A DNA stretch of 64,000 nt, taken from positions 34,381,885 through 34,445,884 of the forward strand of contig NC_084844.1 of the NCBI RefSeq assembly GCF_033115175.1, read 5' to 3'. This stretch comes from Lepus europaeus (taxonomy: Eukaryota; Chordata; Mammalia; Lagomorpha; Leporidae). The notes beneath the pieces were generated by a model that did not search any database, was not told where the DNA came from, and was given only the letters and a program-made list of their open reading frames with translations. Positions within the stretch are counted from its first letter, which is position 1. Every line of letters begins with the position of its first letter. The position numbers were made by a program, and so were the translations under genes. This document shows, one piece after another, positions 42,879 through 55,000 of this stretch.

Positions 42879-43734
42879 TGGTTATAGTTTTATAGCAAAG
42901 AATACAAATTAAAAATCAGTCAAGGGAAGAGATATGAGGGCAGAATTCCAGAGGTGTCCAAATGTGATCTCATGGTCATCCTTTCCCTGCAGAATCATGG
43001 GTCCTGACCACAATGTGTGGTAAGATACACACAGTATTCCCAATAAGGAATGCTTACCTAAGCCTATGGTGCCCAGAATTTTTACAGGGTTTGAGCACAT
43101 ACACCTACGTGGCTGATTTTTTTTAGTCTCTAGCCCCTTCCAGAGGTCAGTACTGATACAGTGTGACCCAAGGCCCTCATCATAAGTCACATGCTAGCCC
43201 CTGGACAAACACAAGCACTCGCTTCAGGCAGGATATTCCAGGGGCTAGAGATATCTCTCAGTAGCCAAGGGCAAAGGCCAGACCTTTCTTTGAGTAGTGC
43301 TAATTCTTCATTACACAACAACTTTGCTCCTTTGGAACCTATCAGACCCTCGTGCTTGGTTGCATTCCTGGTGCTTGTGTCCCAAAGGGTCAGCCCCATG
43401 CTGTCATCATCCGTGTGACCACTGAAGTTTGGAATGGGCCCAGGAGATACTTGATGCAATCTATGCTGAGCTCAGCAGATCTTACTGCACAGTTCATCCC
43501 TGTGCTTACCATTCTGGCCACTGCTGTAATAAATTTCATGTCTTTATCCCATTGTTGGCATCTCCTTTACGAAGAAGTTTCTCTCCGTGGCACTGGGGAA
43601 GAGTCTATAACCTCCTACATGAACCGTGCTGAATAACTGTCACCACTGAGGAATTGTGGCACCTTCACGCACTCAGTCCTGCTGCCGTGTCCCTACGCTA
43701 CTCTTGTGTTTTCACCTCCACTGTGCATGGCTGC
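42879..43734. other. No gene recognised
   Basis: Unique-looking DNA with short frames on both strands (up to 94 codons). Part of 43190-43460 may be an old LTR but no ends were found. Confidence 0.4.
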
Positions 43735-43840
43735 TTCCCGCTCGAGTCTTAGGTCCCTGAAGGTGGGGATGTGTGGTTTTCATCTTATACCTCCAATGCT
43801 CACCTTGAGCTAGTCCCTCACAGGTGTTCTGTAAATGCAC
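43735..43840 (+). repeat. L2 3' end fragment
   Basis: 'aggtccctgaaggtggggat', 'acctccaatgctcaccttga' and 'cacaggtgttctgtaaatgc' follow L2 3' end order. Confidence 0.65.
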
Positions 43841-43934
43841 TTCTGCAGTTCACTTGCTCAGGCACAACTGCATTTAATTTCTTTAGATAGGAATCAGCAG
43901 AGATGCCTCTGACAGCAAGCCTGCCTGCTCTCTA

Positions 43935-44150
43935 ATAATGACATTTATTGGTTTGGGAGACTTGCTTATTTATAAATATTATCTCTTTTAATCCTTGCAC
44001 CTGTGAGATAGGTACTCTTGCTGTCCACATGTAGATGAAGAAATTGAGGCTGAGAGAGCAGCTTGCCCAAGGTCATCCGACCCCCACGTGTCCCAGCTGG
44101 GATGGAACTGGGTCTGTTGGATTCCAGAGCTCTGTGTTCTTAACTACCCC
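43935..44150 (+). repeat. MIR SINE
   Basis: 'ataatgacatttattggttt', 'ttaatccttgcacctgtgag', 'ataggtactcttgctgtcca', 'gaagaaattgaggctgagag' and 'cttgcccaaggtcatccgac'. One of the better MIR copies here. Confidence 0.88.
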
Positions 44151-44489
44151 GTTCCACAGTGAATTGGGGAAGTCCAGAGAGCTCAGTGCAATCAACAGGC
44201 CATTTCTAGAAGGTGATTTGACCTGAAACCGTTCTTGGAGTTGAGAATGAGATTATAAAACCAAGTGACTTTGAATGATCTGGGAAGGACTAAAGTGGAA
44301 GCTGGTGCTTGTGATGAGAATGCACTAGTACAGAAAATGTGTATTGATTCTGCCTTTTTTAAGGCAGGAGAAATCCATTGTAATTCCATAGGGTAGAAGA
44401 AATCGTCATTAGATCTACAGGGAAAGGACAAGCTGAAATATTCTGTGTGTTATTTTTATACTGGCCCTGCCATAATCTTTCCTTTGCAG

Positions 44490-45790
44490 TTCTTTTTTTT
44501 TTTCTGTAATTTTCACATTTCATGGACAATACTCCCTGCATTTTAGGTTAATTTCTATGTTTGAGCATAAATAGAACACATACAGCATATATGTCATACA
44601 TAGTATAGTTTGGTATATGGTTTATGTTGAAAATTTAGTTTATTGTCAAGAGGCACTTGTTACTTATACAAAAAAATTCGATATACAGCAACTACTTTAA
44701 CCCGTAAGGGCAAAATATCTGATTTAATTTTTCTTGTATTTTTGAAGGTGATACTCCATTTGTAAAATCAAGTTTGATTGACCCTTTTTAGACTTTTTTT
44801 TTTTTAATTTATTTGACAGATAGAGTTAGACAGTGAGAGAGAGAGAGAAAGGTCTTCCTTCCGTTGGTTCAACCCCCAAATGGCCGCTACGGCCAGCGCG
44901 CTGCACCGATCCGAAGCCAAGAGCCAGGTGCTTCCTCCTGGTCTCTGATGCAGGTGCAGGCACCCAAGCACTTGGTCCATCCTCCACTGCCTTCCTGGGC
45001 CACAGCAGAGAGCTGGACCAGAAGAGGAGCAACCCAGACTAGAACCCTGCACCCACATGGGATGCCAGCGCCGCAGGCGGAGGATTAAGCAAGTGAGCCA
45101 CAGCGCCGGCCCCTTTTTTAGACTTTTTGCTCAATATTTTGAAGACTTCTACTTTCTTCTTTTTGTAGAGTTTTTGAGCTGCTTCTCCTCTCAGATTTTT
45201 GTTTCTTAATAGCACACTTAGTTTCTGCCTGTTCATATTCTTCTTGTGCATTGATTTGTTTTCTTTGGAGTGATGTGATAATGGTGTCTGCTGTTTTGCT
45301 ACACTGTTCTTTAGGCTTAGGCTGGTGAACAAGACACTGATTTTCAGACGAAATCTGGTCAGTGCTGCACTAATCTTCAGGCAAAGGCTGGTGAACTTAA
45401 TTACTTCCCGAGCCTTTCTTCTTCAGCTAAATAGAGATGTTTCAAATGATCTGGGTATTGATCCATGAATTGGGATTCTTGTGATGTTTGAGCCTTCTTT
45501 TCCTTCCATTGCCAACTTCTTGTAATTGTGCTGAATCTGCAGTTTTCTTCAAAATGCAAACCCTTGTCCCTGGCAAATGCTCCCCGGGAAGGCTTGCGTA
45601 TGGATCGGCCATCACATGCTCTGTTTCATGTTCTTATACCTGAAGCCAACTGGGGAAGCCCCTTTGCCACACATCGTGATATCTCCAGCGGGCCATCTTG
45701 CTGCCGGCCCCACCTTTGCTATTGCCTAATTTCTATTTTTGTACTTGTAGTACATGTATATAGTTGTATTAAAAGGGACATTGCTTCAAG
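44490..45790 (-). pseudogene. Candidate processed pseudogene, parent unidentified
   Basis: On the minus strand, coding-like text can be followed with frame changes. From about 45610 it reads MADPYASLPGEHLPG, then from about 45540 KKTADSAQLQEVGNG, then near 45460 DQYPDHLKHLYLAEEERL, then 45290-45125 a Lys/Glu/Gln-rich stretch with KEQCSKTADTIIT and NAQEEYEQAETKCAIKKQK, ending in a stop near 45118. An A/T-rich 3' untranslated part follows, with AATAAA near 44645, ending in a T12 run (poly-A on this strand) near 44492-44504. Frame breaks and the poly-A suggest a retrocopy. I do not recognise the parent, and no clear target duplication was found. A C-SINE interrupts it. Confidence 0.4.
44798..45111 (-). 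repeat. C-SINE inside the candidate pseudogene
   Basis: Intermediate form I/II, reversed. Target duplication near 'cctttttagactttt' (44783-44797) and 'ccttttttagactttt' (45113-45128). Confidence 0.95.
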
Positions 45791-45807
45791 ATTTCTAACA
45801 AAGCAAG

Positions 45808-46100
45808 TCAGAGGTGGGTGTTGTGGTGCAGTGGGCTAAGGTCCTGCTTGGAATGCTTGCCTCCCCTATTGGAGTGCTTGGTTCGAGTCCCAGCTAGGCT
45901 GCTTCCAAGCCAGCTTCCTACTGATGTGATCCTGGGAGGCAGCAGATGATGGCTCACATACTTGAGTCCCTGCCACCCATGTGGGAGGTCCTGGCTCCTG
46001 CCTTCAACCTGACCAAGCCCCAGTTGTTGTGGGTTTTGGGGGGAGTGAACTAGCAGATGGAAGATCTGTCTGTCTCTGTTGTTTTTTCATATAAAATCAA
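45808..46100 (+). repeat. C-SINE form III
   Basis: Sense copy: 'ggtgggtgttgtggtgcagt', 'ggttcgagtcccagctaggc' (B-box like), 'tgatcctgggaggcagcaga', 'agtgaactagcagatggaag'. Confidence 0.92.
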
Positions 46101-46228
46101 AAAGGCAGTATCTTGCTGGATCACTGTATACATCTCGTATACAGGGAGGCAATTACCTCAACTCTTAGCTGTTCCTTCTAACATTTATTACCTTTCTTTT
46201 TTTATTTTATTAAATATTTATTTGTTTT

Positions 46229-46568
46229 GTTTTGTTTTTGACAGGCAGAGTGGACAGTGAGAGAAAGAGATAGAGAGAAAGGTCTTCCTTTTTGCTGTTG
46301 GTTCACCCTCCAATGGCCGCCGCGGTTGGCACACTGCGGCCGGTGCACCGCGCTGATCCGATGGCAGGAGCCCGGTGCTTCTCCTGGTCTCCCATGGGGT
46401 GCAGGGCCCAAGCACTTGGGCCATCCTCCACTGCACTCCCTGGCCACAGCAGAGAGCTGGCCTGGAAGAGGGGCAACCGGGACAGGATCGGTGCCCCGAC
46501 CGGGACTAGAACCCGGTGTGCCGGCGCCGCAAGGCGAAGGATTAGCCTATTGAGCCGCGGTGCTGGCC
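46229..46568 (-). repeat. C-SINE form I with perfect target duplication
   Basis: Full-length reversed copy. The 18-bp duplication 'taaatatttatttgtttt' at 46211-46228 and 46569-46586 is perfect. It sits in the tail of the next SINE. Confidence 0.97.
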
Positions 46569-46586
46569 TAAATATTTATTTGTTTT

Positions 46587-47214
46587 TTAAGATTTATTTA
46601 TTTTGAAACTCAGAGGTACTCAGAGACATAAGGAGAAGCCGAGAGAGAGAGAAAGGCCTTTGATCCTCTGGTTCACTCCCCAGATGGCTGCAACAGTTGG
46701 AGCTGTGCCAATCCAGTCAGGAGCCAGGAGCTTCTTCTGGGTCTCCCATGAGGGTGCAGGGGCCCAAGGACTCAGGCCAGCCTCTGCTGCTTTCCCAGGC
46801 CATAGCAGAGAGCTGGATCAGAAGTGGAGCAGGGGCTGATGCTGTGGTGTAGCGGGTAAAGCCGCTGCCTGCAGTGCTGGCATCCTATATGGGTGCCAGT
46901 TCAAGTCCTGGCTCCTCCACTTCCAATCCATCTGTCTATGATGGCCTGGGATAGCAGGAGATCCGGAAAAAACTCCTGGCTCCTGGCTTTGGATTGGTGC
47001 AGCACCGACCATTGTGGCCAATTGGGGAGTGAACCAGCAGATGAAGGACCTCTCTCTCTCTGCCTCTCCTCTCTCTGTAAATCTGACTTTCAAATAAAAT
47101 AAATAAATCTTAAAAAAAAAAATAAGTGTAGCAGCTGGAACTCGAACTGGTACCCATATGGGATGCTGGCACTGTAGGCGGCAGCTTTACTTGCTATGCC
47201 ACAGTGCCGGCCCC
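46587..47214 (-). repeat. C-SINE form II split by a sense SINE
   Basis: Reversed copy: tail and body 46587-46831, head 47124-47214. Its tail also received the form I SINE at 46229-46568. Confidence 0.95.
46832..47123 (+). repeat. C-SINE form II nested in the previous SINE
   Basis: Sense copy starting GGGGCTGATGCTGTGGTGTA, with A/T tail. Target duplication 'aagtggagca' (46822-46831) and 'aagtgtagca' (47124-47133). The body is short near 46950. Confidence 0.95.
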
Positions 47215-47755
47215 ATCACCACTTTCTAAATAATATGCATTGATATTAAGTGTGTTGGCTGATAGATTTTTGATATAATCTATTTCTCAACATAATAAAT
47301 GAAGGCTTTGCTTTTACCATAGCACCCATTTTCCTTTCTCCCATGTTCCCTGCATAAGCACTTGAACATTTCATGTTATATTTAAAGTTATGGTTTACAC
47401 TGTAATGGTCAAGCAAATATTATTGACAGGCCAAGTAGGAGTCTCAACCATGCCTCTTTCTTGTAATATCTTCATTTTCCTACTCTCTTTCATTTACCCA
47501 TTTGCCCATGAACCCGTCTAGCTCCCCCCAGGCTGTACCCGTCATCTGTGTTCATGGTCTTCCCAGAACTTTTCCAGAACCTTCCTCTGTGCTCCCATAT
47601 GGGCAGAGTGCTCTTTAGCTCTGCACACAAATGACAATGCAGGCATTCCTAGTCTTTATTAAAATGTAAAAAGCAAAACCAATGGCAGCAAAAAAAAGCC
47701 TGATGCTTATACCTTTAACATTCTTTTTTGTATGATAAATCTGTCTTTGAATTTT
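47215..47755. other. No gene recognised
   Basis: AT-rich unique-looking DNA; no repeat family or long frame. Confidence 0.5.
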
Positions 47756-47770
47756 AAAAAGTAATCTACT

Positions 47771-48080
47771 GGCCGGCGCCACGGCTCATTAGGCTAATCC
47801 TCCGCCTGTGGCACCGGCACCCCGGGTTCTATTCCCAGATGCTGTCCTGGTTGCCCCTCTTCCAGTCCAGCTCTCTGCTGTGGCCAGGGAGTGCAGTGGA
47901 GGATGGCCCAAGTGCTTGGGCCCTGCACCCGCAGGGAGAACAGGAAGAAGCACCTGGCTCCTGGCTTTGGATCGGCGCAGTGCGCCAGCCGTAGCAGCCA
48001 TTTGGGGGTGAACCAATGGAAGGAAGACCTTTCTCTCTGTCTCTTTCTCTCACTGTCTAACTCTGCCTGTCCAAAAAAAA
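47771..48080 (+). repeat. C-SINE form I with target duplication
   Basis: Sense copy, starting GGCCGGCGCCACGGCTCATT and ending in poly-A. Duplication 'aaagtaatctact' at 47758-47770 and 48081-48093. Confidence 0.97.
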
Positions 48081-48108
48081 AAAGTAATCTACTAACTCAT
48101 TGTTTTGT

Positions 48109-48431
48109 GTTGTTGTTTTTTTTTTTAAGATTTATTTTGTTTATTTGAAAGAGTTACAGAGAGAGGTAGGACAGAGAGAGAGGTCTTTCCTTCCACTGGT
48201 TCACTCCCCAAATAACTGCAACAGCCAGAGCTGAGCCGAAGCCAGGAGCTTCTTCCAGGTCTCACACATGGGTGCAGGGGCCCAGCACTTGGACCATCTT
48301 CCACTGGTTTCCCAGGCCAATAGCAGAGAGCTGGATCAGAAGAAGGGCAACTGGGACACAAACTGGCGCCCATATGGTATGCTGGCACTGCAGGCTGGGG
48401 CTTTAACCCACTGCGCCACAACGCCAGCCCC
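48109..48431 (-). repeat. C-SINE form II
   Basis: Full-length reversed copy. Likely target words: 'ctaactcattgttttg' before and 'ctagctcactattttg' after. Confidence 0.95.
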
Positions 48432-48582
48432 CTAGCTCACTATTTTGAAAACTGGAAAATAAAGGGGACAAAGCAAACATTTATTCTTTCATTCTGCTTT
48501 TCACATTCCAATTGTATCCTTGGTACAGTGAAATGGTAGATTAGGAAAATGTTCTCTTTTTTATTTATTTTTATTTATTTTT

Positions 48583-48903
48583 TTAAAGATTTATTTATTT
48601 ATTTAAAGCCAGAGTTACACAGAGAGAGGAGAGGCAGATAGAGAGAGAGGTCTTCCATCTTATGGTTCACTCTCCAATTGGCCCCAATGTCTGGAGCTGC
48701 GCCGATCTTAAGCCAGGAGCCAGGAGCTTCTTCTAGGTCTCCTATGTGGGAGCAGGGGCCCACAAGGGCACCTTCTACTGCTTTCCCAGGCCATAGCAGA
48801 GAGCTGGATTGGAAGAGGAGCAGCTGGGACTAGAACCAGCGCCCATATAGGATGCTGGTGCTTCAGGCCAGGGTATTAACTCACTGTGCCACGGCACCGG
48901 CCC
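48583..48903 (-). repeat. C-SINE form II
   Basis: Full-length reversed copy, ending 'gccacggcaccggcccc'. Confidence 0.95.
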
Positions 48904-48945
48904 CTACACTCTCTCTCTCTCTCTTTTTTTTTCTTTTTTCTTAAA

Positions 48946-49230
48946 AAAAAAAAAGAGAGAGAGAGATTGAAATTTTCCATGTGATGGTTCACTCCCCAAA
49001 TGGCTGCAACTGCTAGGGCTGGACCAGGCTGAAGCCAGAAGCCAGGAAATCCATCCAGGTCTCCCACATGAGTAGCAAGGGTCCAGGTGCTTGGGCCATT
49101 TTCTGTTGTTATCCCAGGCACATTAGCAGGAAACTGAATCTGAAGCAGAGTGTCCAGTACTCAAACTGGCTCTCTGATATGGGATGTTAGAATCCCAAGC
49201 AGCTTAATCCACTGCACCACAACACAGGCT
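48946..49230 (-). repeat. C-SINE form III
   Basis: Reversed copy from an A/AG run to 'cactgcaccacaacacaggc'. Its preceding flank is a CT/T low-complexity stretch. Confidence 0.92.
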
Positions 49231-49303
49231 CTGAAATTTTTCTTGTGAAACTTTTTCAGCTAACAAGTGAAAAAAGAATGTTTGAGTTAAAATATCACCA
49301 TTT

Positions 49304-49605
49304 TGGGGTAGGCATTTGGTCTAGCAAATAAGACATCTGCCTCCTTTATGAGAAAACCTGGGTTTGGTCTCCCTCTAGCACTTAACTGTAGCTTCCTGCC
49401 AATACACCCTGGCACGCAGGAGTGATGACTCAGGAGGGTGTGTTCTTGCCACCCACATGGGGGACCTGGACTGAGTTACTTGCTCCCAGCTTTAGCCTCG
49501 GCCTAGCCCAAGCTATCATGGGTATTTGGGGAGTGAACTTATGGATGGGAGTCCTCTGTCTCTATCTAGGAAGGAAGGAAGGGAGGGGAGGGAGGGAGGG
49601 AAGAA
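49304..49605 (+). repeat. C-SINE form III with GGAA-type tail
   Basis: Sense copy: 'ggtaggcatttggtctagca', 'tggggagtgaacttatggat', then an AAGG/GGGA-rich tail at 49569-49605 in place of the usual A/T tail. Confidence 0.9.
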
Positions 49606-49639
49606 GGAAACCACTATCTTTATTAGCTACATACTGAAG

Positions 49640-49855
49640 TAATTACAGATAAATCAGTATGGTGTCTTATATTTCCTTCAGAATAGTATGGGAGTTAGCG
49701 ATGGGGGAAGCAGGTGGAGGTATAGATGAATATGATTGGCCACAGCTTGATGAATCTTGAAGCTGATAAATGACACAGAGGGGTTCATTATGCCCTTATG
49801 TTTGCTTTTATATGTGTTTGAAGTTCTCTGTGATAAAAAGTTTAAAAACAAAATC
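49640..49855 (+). repeat. Ancient L1 3' end
   Basis: 'tatggtgtcttatatttcct', 'ggtatagatgaatatgattg', 'tgataaatgacacagagggg', 'ttcattatgcccttatgttt', 'ctgtgataaaaagtttaaaa'. Typical old L1 tail. Confidence 0.8.
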
Positions 49856-49892
49856 TGGAGATCTCTTTAACCCAAACCAAATGAAAAGTCTT

Positions 49893-50475
49893 GCTTATCT
49901 GGATCTCCCACAAGGGAGTATTTGAGCCAGCCATCTTCTGCCACTTTTTCTTTCTCTCCCTTTCTTTCTCTCTTTCTGTCTCCCCCCTCCTCCCCCCTCC
50001 CTCTCTCCCTCCCTACCTCCTTTTCTTTTTGTTTATTTATTTGAAAGTCAGAGTTACAGAGAGGCAGAGAGAGAGAGAAAGAAGTCTTCCATCTGCTGGT
50101 TCAGTCCCACAAGATGGCCACAACGGCCAAGCTGCACCGATCTGAAGTCAGGAGCCAGGACATTCTTCCAGGCCTCCCATGAGGGCGAAGGGGCCCAAGG
50201 ACTTGGGCCATCTTCTACTGTTTTCCCAGGCCACAGCAGAGAGCTGGATCAGAAGTGGAACAGCCGGGACTCAAACTGGAGCCCATATGGGATGCCGGCA
50301 CTGCAGGCGGTGGCTTTACTGGCTATGTCACAGTGTCGGCCCCTTCTGCCACTTTTTCAAGTGCGTTAGCAGGAGCTGGATCAGAAGTTTAGCAGCTGGG
50401 ATTTGAATTGGTGTCCATTTGGGATGTGGGCATTTCAGGCTGCAGCTTAACCGACTCCACTACAATGCCAGCTCC
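49893..50475 (-). repeat. C-SINE form III split by a form II SINE
   Basis: Outer reversed copy: 49893-49950 and 50343-50475, resuming 'caagtgcgttagcaggagct' and ending 'ccactacaatgccagctcc'. The tail is missing. Confidence 0.9.
49951..50342 (-). repeat. C-SINE form II nested in form III
   Basis: Full-length reversed copy with a long CT/T-rich left end. Perfect 16-bp duplication 'cttctgccactttttc' at 49935-49950 and 50343-50358. Confidence 0.96.
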
Positions 50476-50502
50476 AACCTTGTTTTTTAAAAATAAATTA
50501 AT

Positions 50503-50812
50503 TGGGCTGGCAGATAAAGCCGCTGCCTGCAGTGCGGCATCCCATAAGGATGCGGTTCTAGTCTGGGCTGCTCCACTTCCCATCTAGCTGTCTGCTATGG
50601 CCTGAGATAGCAGTAGAAGATGGCCCAAGTCCTTGGGCCCCTGCACCCACATGGGAGACATGGAGGAAGCTCCTGGCTCCTGGCTTCAGATCGGCACAGC
50701 TCGGGCTGTTGTGGACATTTGGGGAGTGGACCAGCAGATTGAAGGCCTCTCTCTCTTCCTCTGCTTCTCCTTCTCTCTCTGTGTAACTCTGACTTTCAAA
50801 TAAATAAATAAG
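50503..50812 (+). repeat. C-SINE form II, first of a tandem pair
   Basis: Sense copy with a short head ('tgggctggcagataaagccg'), ending 'tttcaaataaataaataa'. Confidence 0.94.
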
Positions 50813-51150
50813 GGGCCAGCGCTGTGGCGCAGTGGGTAAAGCAGACACCTGCAGTGCCGGCATCCCATATGGACACCAGTTCGAGTTCTGGCTGCTCTCC
50901 ACTTCCGATCCAGCTCTCTGCTGTGGCCTGGGAAAGCTGTGAAAGATGGCCCACGTGCTTGGGCTCCTGCACCCACATGGGAGACCTGGAGGAAGCTCCT
51001 GCCTCTGGCTTCAGATCGGTGCAGCTCCAGCCGTTGCGGCCAATTCGGGAGTAAAACAGCAGATGGAAGACCTCTCTCTGCCTCTGCCTCTCCTCTCTCT
51101 GTGTAACTCCAACTTCAAATAAATAAATAAAACTTTAAAAATAAAATTTA
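50813..51150 (+). repeat. C-SINE form II, second of a tandem pair
   Basis: Sense copy starting GGGGCCAGCGCTGTGGCGCA directly after the tail of the first. The pair is flanked by 'aaataaattaat' at 50491-50502 and 51161-51172. Confidence 0.95.
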
Positions 51151-51390
51151 AAAGTAAAATAAATAAATTAATCAATATGTATGTTTAAATGTCTAAAAGA
51201 ATGAACATTTGCAAGCAAATGTGTTTTCACTTTTATAATTAGAAAAGACAACAGCTCCATTTAAAAAGGGTATGTTAATAAATAAAAGTAGACTCAATAT
51301 TACTTAAATGTGCTTGGATTCTTTTGTTGTACATTATTTCCATAAAATGATATCTCACTTTTAACTTTGTGATACAGCTCCAAGATTTTT

Positions 51391-51717
51391 TTTTAAAGAC
51401 TTGTTCATTTATTTGAAAGGCAGAGTTACAGAGAGAGAGAGAGATCTTCCATCCACTGGTTCACTCCCCAGATGGCCACAACACCCAGGACGGGGCTAGA
51501 CTGAAACCAATCTAGCATCTGACTGAACTTGGAACAGCATCTGGGTCTCCCATGTTGGTGACAGGGGCTAAGTACTGGGCCATCTTCCACTGCTTTCTCA
51601 GGCACGTTAGTGGAGAGCTGAATAGGAAATGTAGCAGCTGGGACTTGAACCAGTTCATATAGGATGCCAGTGTTGCAGGCAGCAGCATAGGCTGCTGTAC
51701 TACAGTGCCAGCACCAG
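51391..51717 (-). repeat. C-SINE form II/III with target duplication
   Basis: Reversed copy. Target words 'ctccaagatttt' lie at about 51378-51389 and 51719-51730. Confidence 0.94.
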
Positions 51718-51774
51718 CCTCCAAGATTTTAATTGTCATGATGCTACACTATTAAAAATAGCAACATCAATATA

Positions 51775-52000
51775 ATAATAGTTAACATTTATGGAGGGTC
51801 AGGCATTGCTTTGAAAGCTCTCTGTTTACTATCTCGTTCAATGTTTAGCATAACATTACAAAGTTGATATTACTATTGATAATCTTTCATGAATGAAGGA
51901 ACTGAGGCCATATATCAAGTCAGTGGAAATTCCAGGGCCCCCACTCAAGTGTGTTTAAGTCCAGAGCCTGTGCTTTTAATCTCCATGCTGTGTTTCCTGT
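51775..52000 (+). repeat. MIR SINE
   Basis: 'taataatagttaacatttat', 'ggtcaggcattgctttgaaa', 'actatctcgttcaatgttta', 'gaaggaactgaggccatata' and 'ttaagtccagagcctgtgct'. Confidence 0.8.
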
Positions 52001-55000
52001 TCAATTAGGAAATTAAGTCTGAACAAGGTTATTTATTTACTCATAGCACTGCCTTGTTCCAGAAAGGATTTCAGGCATATGGTTAAGGACCTGGTCCCAA
52101 ATCACTGACACCAAGTGTCAGGACCAAAAATCAAATCTCCTCTCAGGGCTGTATAAATGAAGTAAGATAACACAGTGGAGACCCACATCTCGTATTTCCT
52201 CATAAACACGAGGCGTTTTCCTTGGCTAGTTCTCATGGTCATTCTGGTTGGATATGATTTCAGCATTAGAGCTCCTTGTTTTATCCTTTGGGAAGGGACT
52301 AACTGGGACAAGAAGAATTCAGGAACAGGAGGACTGAGCAGCAAGTACAGGGGTTGCCTAAGGTGGGTGGATGATGGGAGAGACCAGAGGCCATCATAAG
52401 AATTGTATTTATCACTGCTTGGCAAACAAAGTCATTAGGAGGGAGAGTATGAGGGTGCAAAGAAGGGTAAAATGACAGAGAACTAGGAAGGCCTGTGTTG
52501 TGAGAAGTCGGAGAGAAGGCAATGGAGGATATCTGTTACCATTCAAGAGTGAGAGTAAAAATGATAATTGTATCAGAGAATGCAAGCTTTCAAAGAAGGA
52601 AAGCATGAAAGGCAAACACTACTAAAACACTGTGTTTTTTGTTTGTTTTTTTTATGAAGTGCATATCCTGAAGTATCTCAAATCAAGGATAGTCCCTGCA
52701 AGTCTGAGTGATAAACATTGTTATCAATCTCTCAGTTCCCTCTTCCTGCATTTATAGCATCACCCTTCTTAAGACGTGTACTTAATCTATTTTTTATCCG
52801 TAAGAACTCAGTCTACACAGGGTTTATGTAAAGAGATGTCTTGTCTTGGCAATAACTTGAAAAATAAATAAAATGTAATGTACATTCATTCTTTTCTGTG
52901 TGGCTAAAAAAGGGGACATTCATTTGCTTTCAGTTTGAATTATTACAAAAACATTGCAGAACTTTTTCCTACTCTTTTTTTTTTTTTTTTTAATGAGGGA
53001 GCCTGTCTCAATTTAGTATCCTTAAGCAAACATGCCTTAGTCCTGGGGAAAGAACTGGCTATAAAGAAAATACAGCCCTTTTAATAGTAGGTCTTTAGCC
53101 TTGGCTGTTCTCTGCAAGCCAACTTCGAAGCAAAGTGCATTTGAAACTCTTCTCATTAAGAACCGTGATGTTTTACTTAAGTCAGTTGTGGCCATTCAGG
53201 ATAATGTGAAACAGAAGTCACTCACCTAGGGGTAGAGACAGGAAGAGGAAATAGCTGACCAAAGGTGATGGGAATACTTATTGATCTCCAGGGACCCATA
53301 TTCATTTTTGCAGCTTGAGCTGCCCAGCACGTGCCCTGGGTAGTGTTTAAACTGTTAGAATGCATCTATATGAACTTGGCACCACAAGAATTTATTTCTT
53401 CCTCCATTGCTCCTTTCTGGACACTTCTTTAAAAAAAAAAAAAAACACCTAAACTGTGCAAACAACATTCAAAAGAGGCAACTTGATGCTGGCTTGCTGT
53501 ATGGAATCCTGAGGAATATCGATCATTAGGACTTCTCATTCGTCACCAGGCATGAACAAAGAGCTCTCTGTTATAAGTAAATGAATCCAGCAAAGAAATG
53601 TCTACATCTCCTTGAGTTTAGTTTAGAGTTCCACCTCCTCTCTCCAAAGAGATCATAATGTACCTACTGTGTTTCTTTTGAAATATATGCATAATGTTTT
53701 AAAAATATGTATGCCTTACTCTTACTTTATGGATTAAAAAAACTCTGAGGTTATCAAAGGAGTCACAGATTCTACAAAATAGATAACAAAATTGTGATGG
53801 TCTGGAAATAGAAATATACACATCGTAAAAATATATATATAATATTATGATAGCTAGTAACTAAAAATCTGACCTAAATTAAATTTGATCCCTCAGTAAC
53901 TACTTTGTAAAACCTCAGGTTCAATACAAACAGTTCCAATACAAATAAAACGAGGACACAAATGGATTAGACCTAAATTAAATTGGTAATTAAACTGGTA
54001 AAATTATCTGAGCCTGGAAGACCTGTCCCTTGTTACTATTTTTAAAAATTATGACTGATCAGAAGCTCTAAGAAACCCTGAAAGAAAAATGACTCATTCC
54101 ATAAAGGCATTTTTATAAGGGAAGTGGATTTGGAATTTAATGGTGACATTTAGTCATTATAAAGCAGATAATTTCATGAAGAATGATTTGATATTTATAA
54201 TAGCATCATTGTCAATTCAGTTGGTAAAGAGTAAAAGTGAATCAAAGTTCCTTGATGAGCAAGGAATGGCACAGTGAGAGTTCAATCATGAGGGAGTCAG
54301 CTGTTAGGAGAGAAGAAAAACAGGGGGTTGGGAGGGCCAGAGATGGTCATTGTTATTATTTTTAAATCCACTGATATTTAAAGACTGCATCATAACAGAA
54401 AGAAAGCCCTTAGTATTAAGTAAGTATATGTAAGTTCACATTTCTTGATGTCCAAATCTTTGTGTGTATTTCATGGTTTCCTCTAATTTTCTCTTTGGAT
54501 CATCAATCTCATGTTCTGGTTTCTTTTGTTGCAAAGCTTCCTTAAGATTTTGTTTTGTTAAAATTTTTGGTTGGTGACCCGGCCTGGAAAGACAGTTGTT
54601 TACTACATTCTAAAAAAGCCACAAAGAAAGGGTGTCTCCACTGTTCCTTGGTTACGCATTCCAGTCTGTTCACATTGTGAACCAGCTTCTTCTCTGTCTT
54701 GTTGTCTATAACCCAGCACTCTCCATACTACCTTCTGAGGACAATGCAGGTTTTGTAAACTTCAGAAACATGTGTAAGCAATCAAACTCCATTGTATAAT
54801 GCATTGTGCCAAGAAAGGATTTTTCACACATGGTGTGTAGTGAAGAAATAAAACCTTGAAAGTGAAGTGCTTTCCATCTTGCTATTTAATAGTACAGAAA
54901 TGCCATATATGTCCCAGTCCAAAAATTAATTGATGCTTAGGCTTAACCTATTGACTTTTAATTGAAACCTTGCTTCGCTTACAAGTGTAAATCTATAAAC

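Noticed and set aside
50491-51172. CRISPR-like or other tandem array
   Set aside because: Only two units of about 320 bp, each a recognisable SINE; no short repeats with unique spacers occur anywhere in the window.
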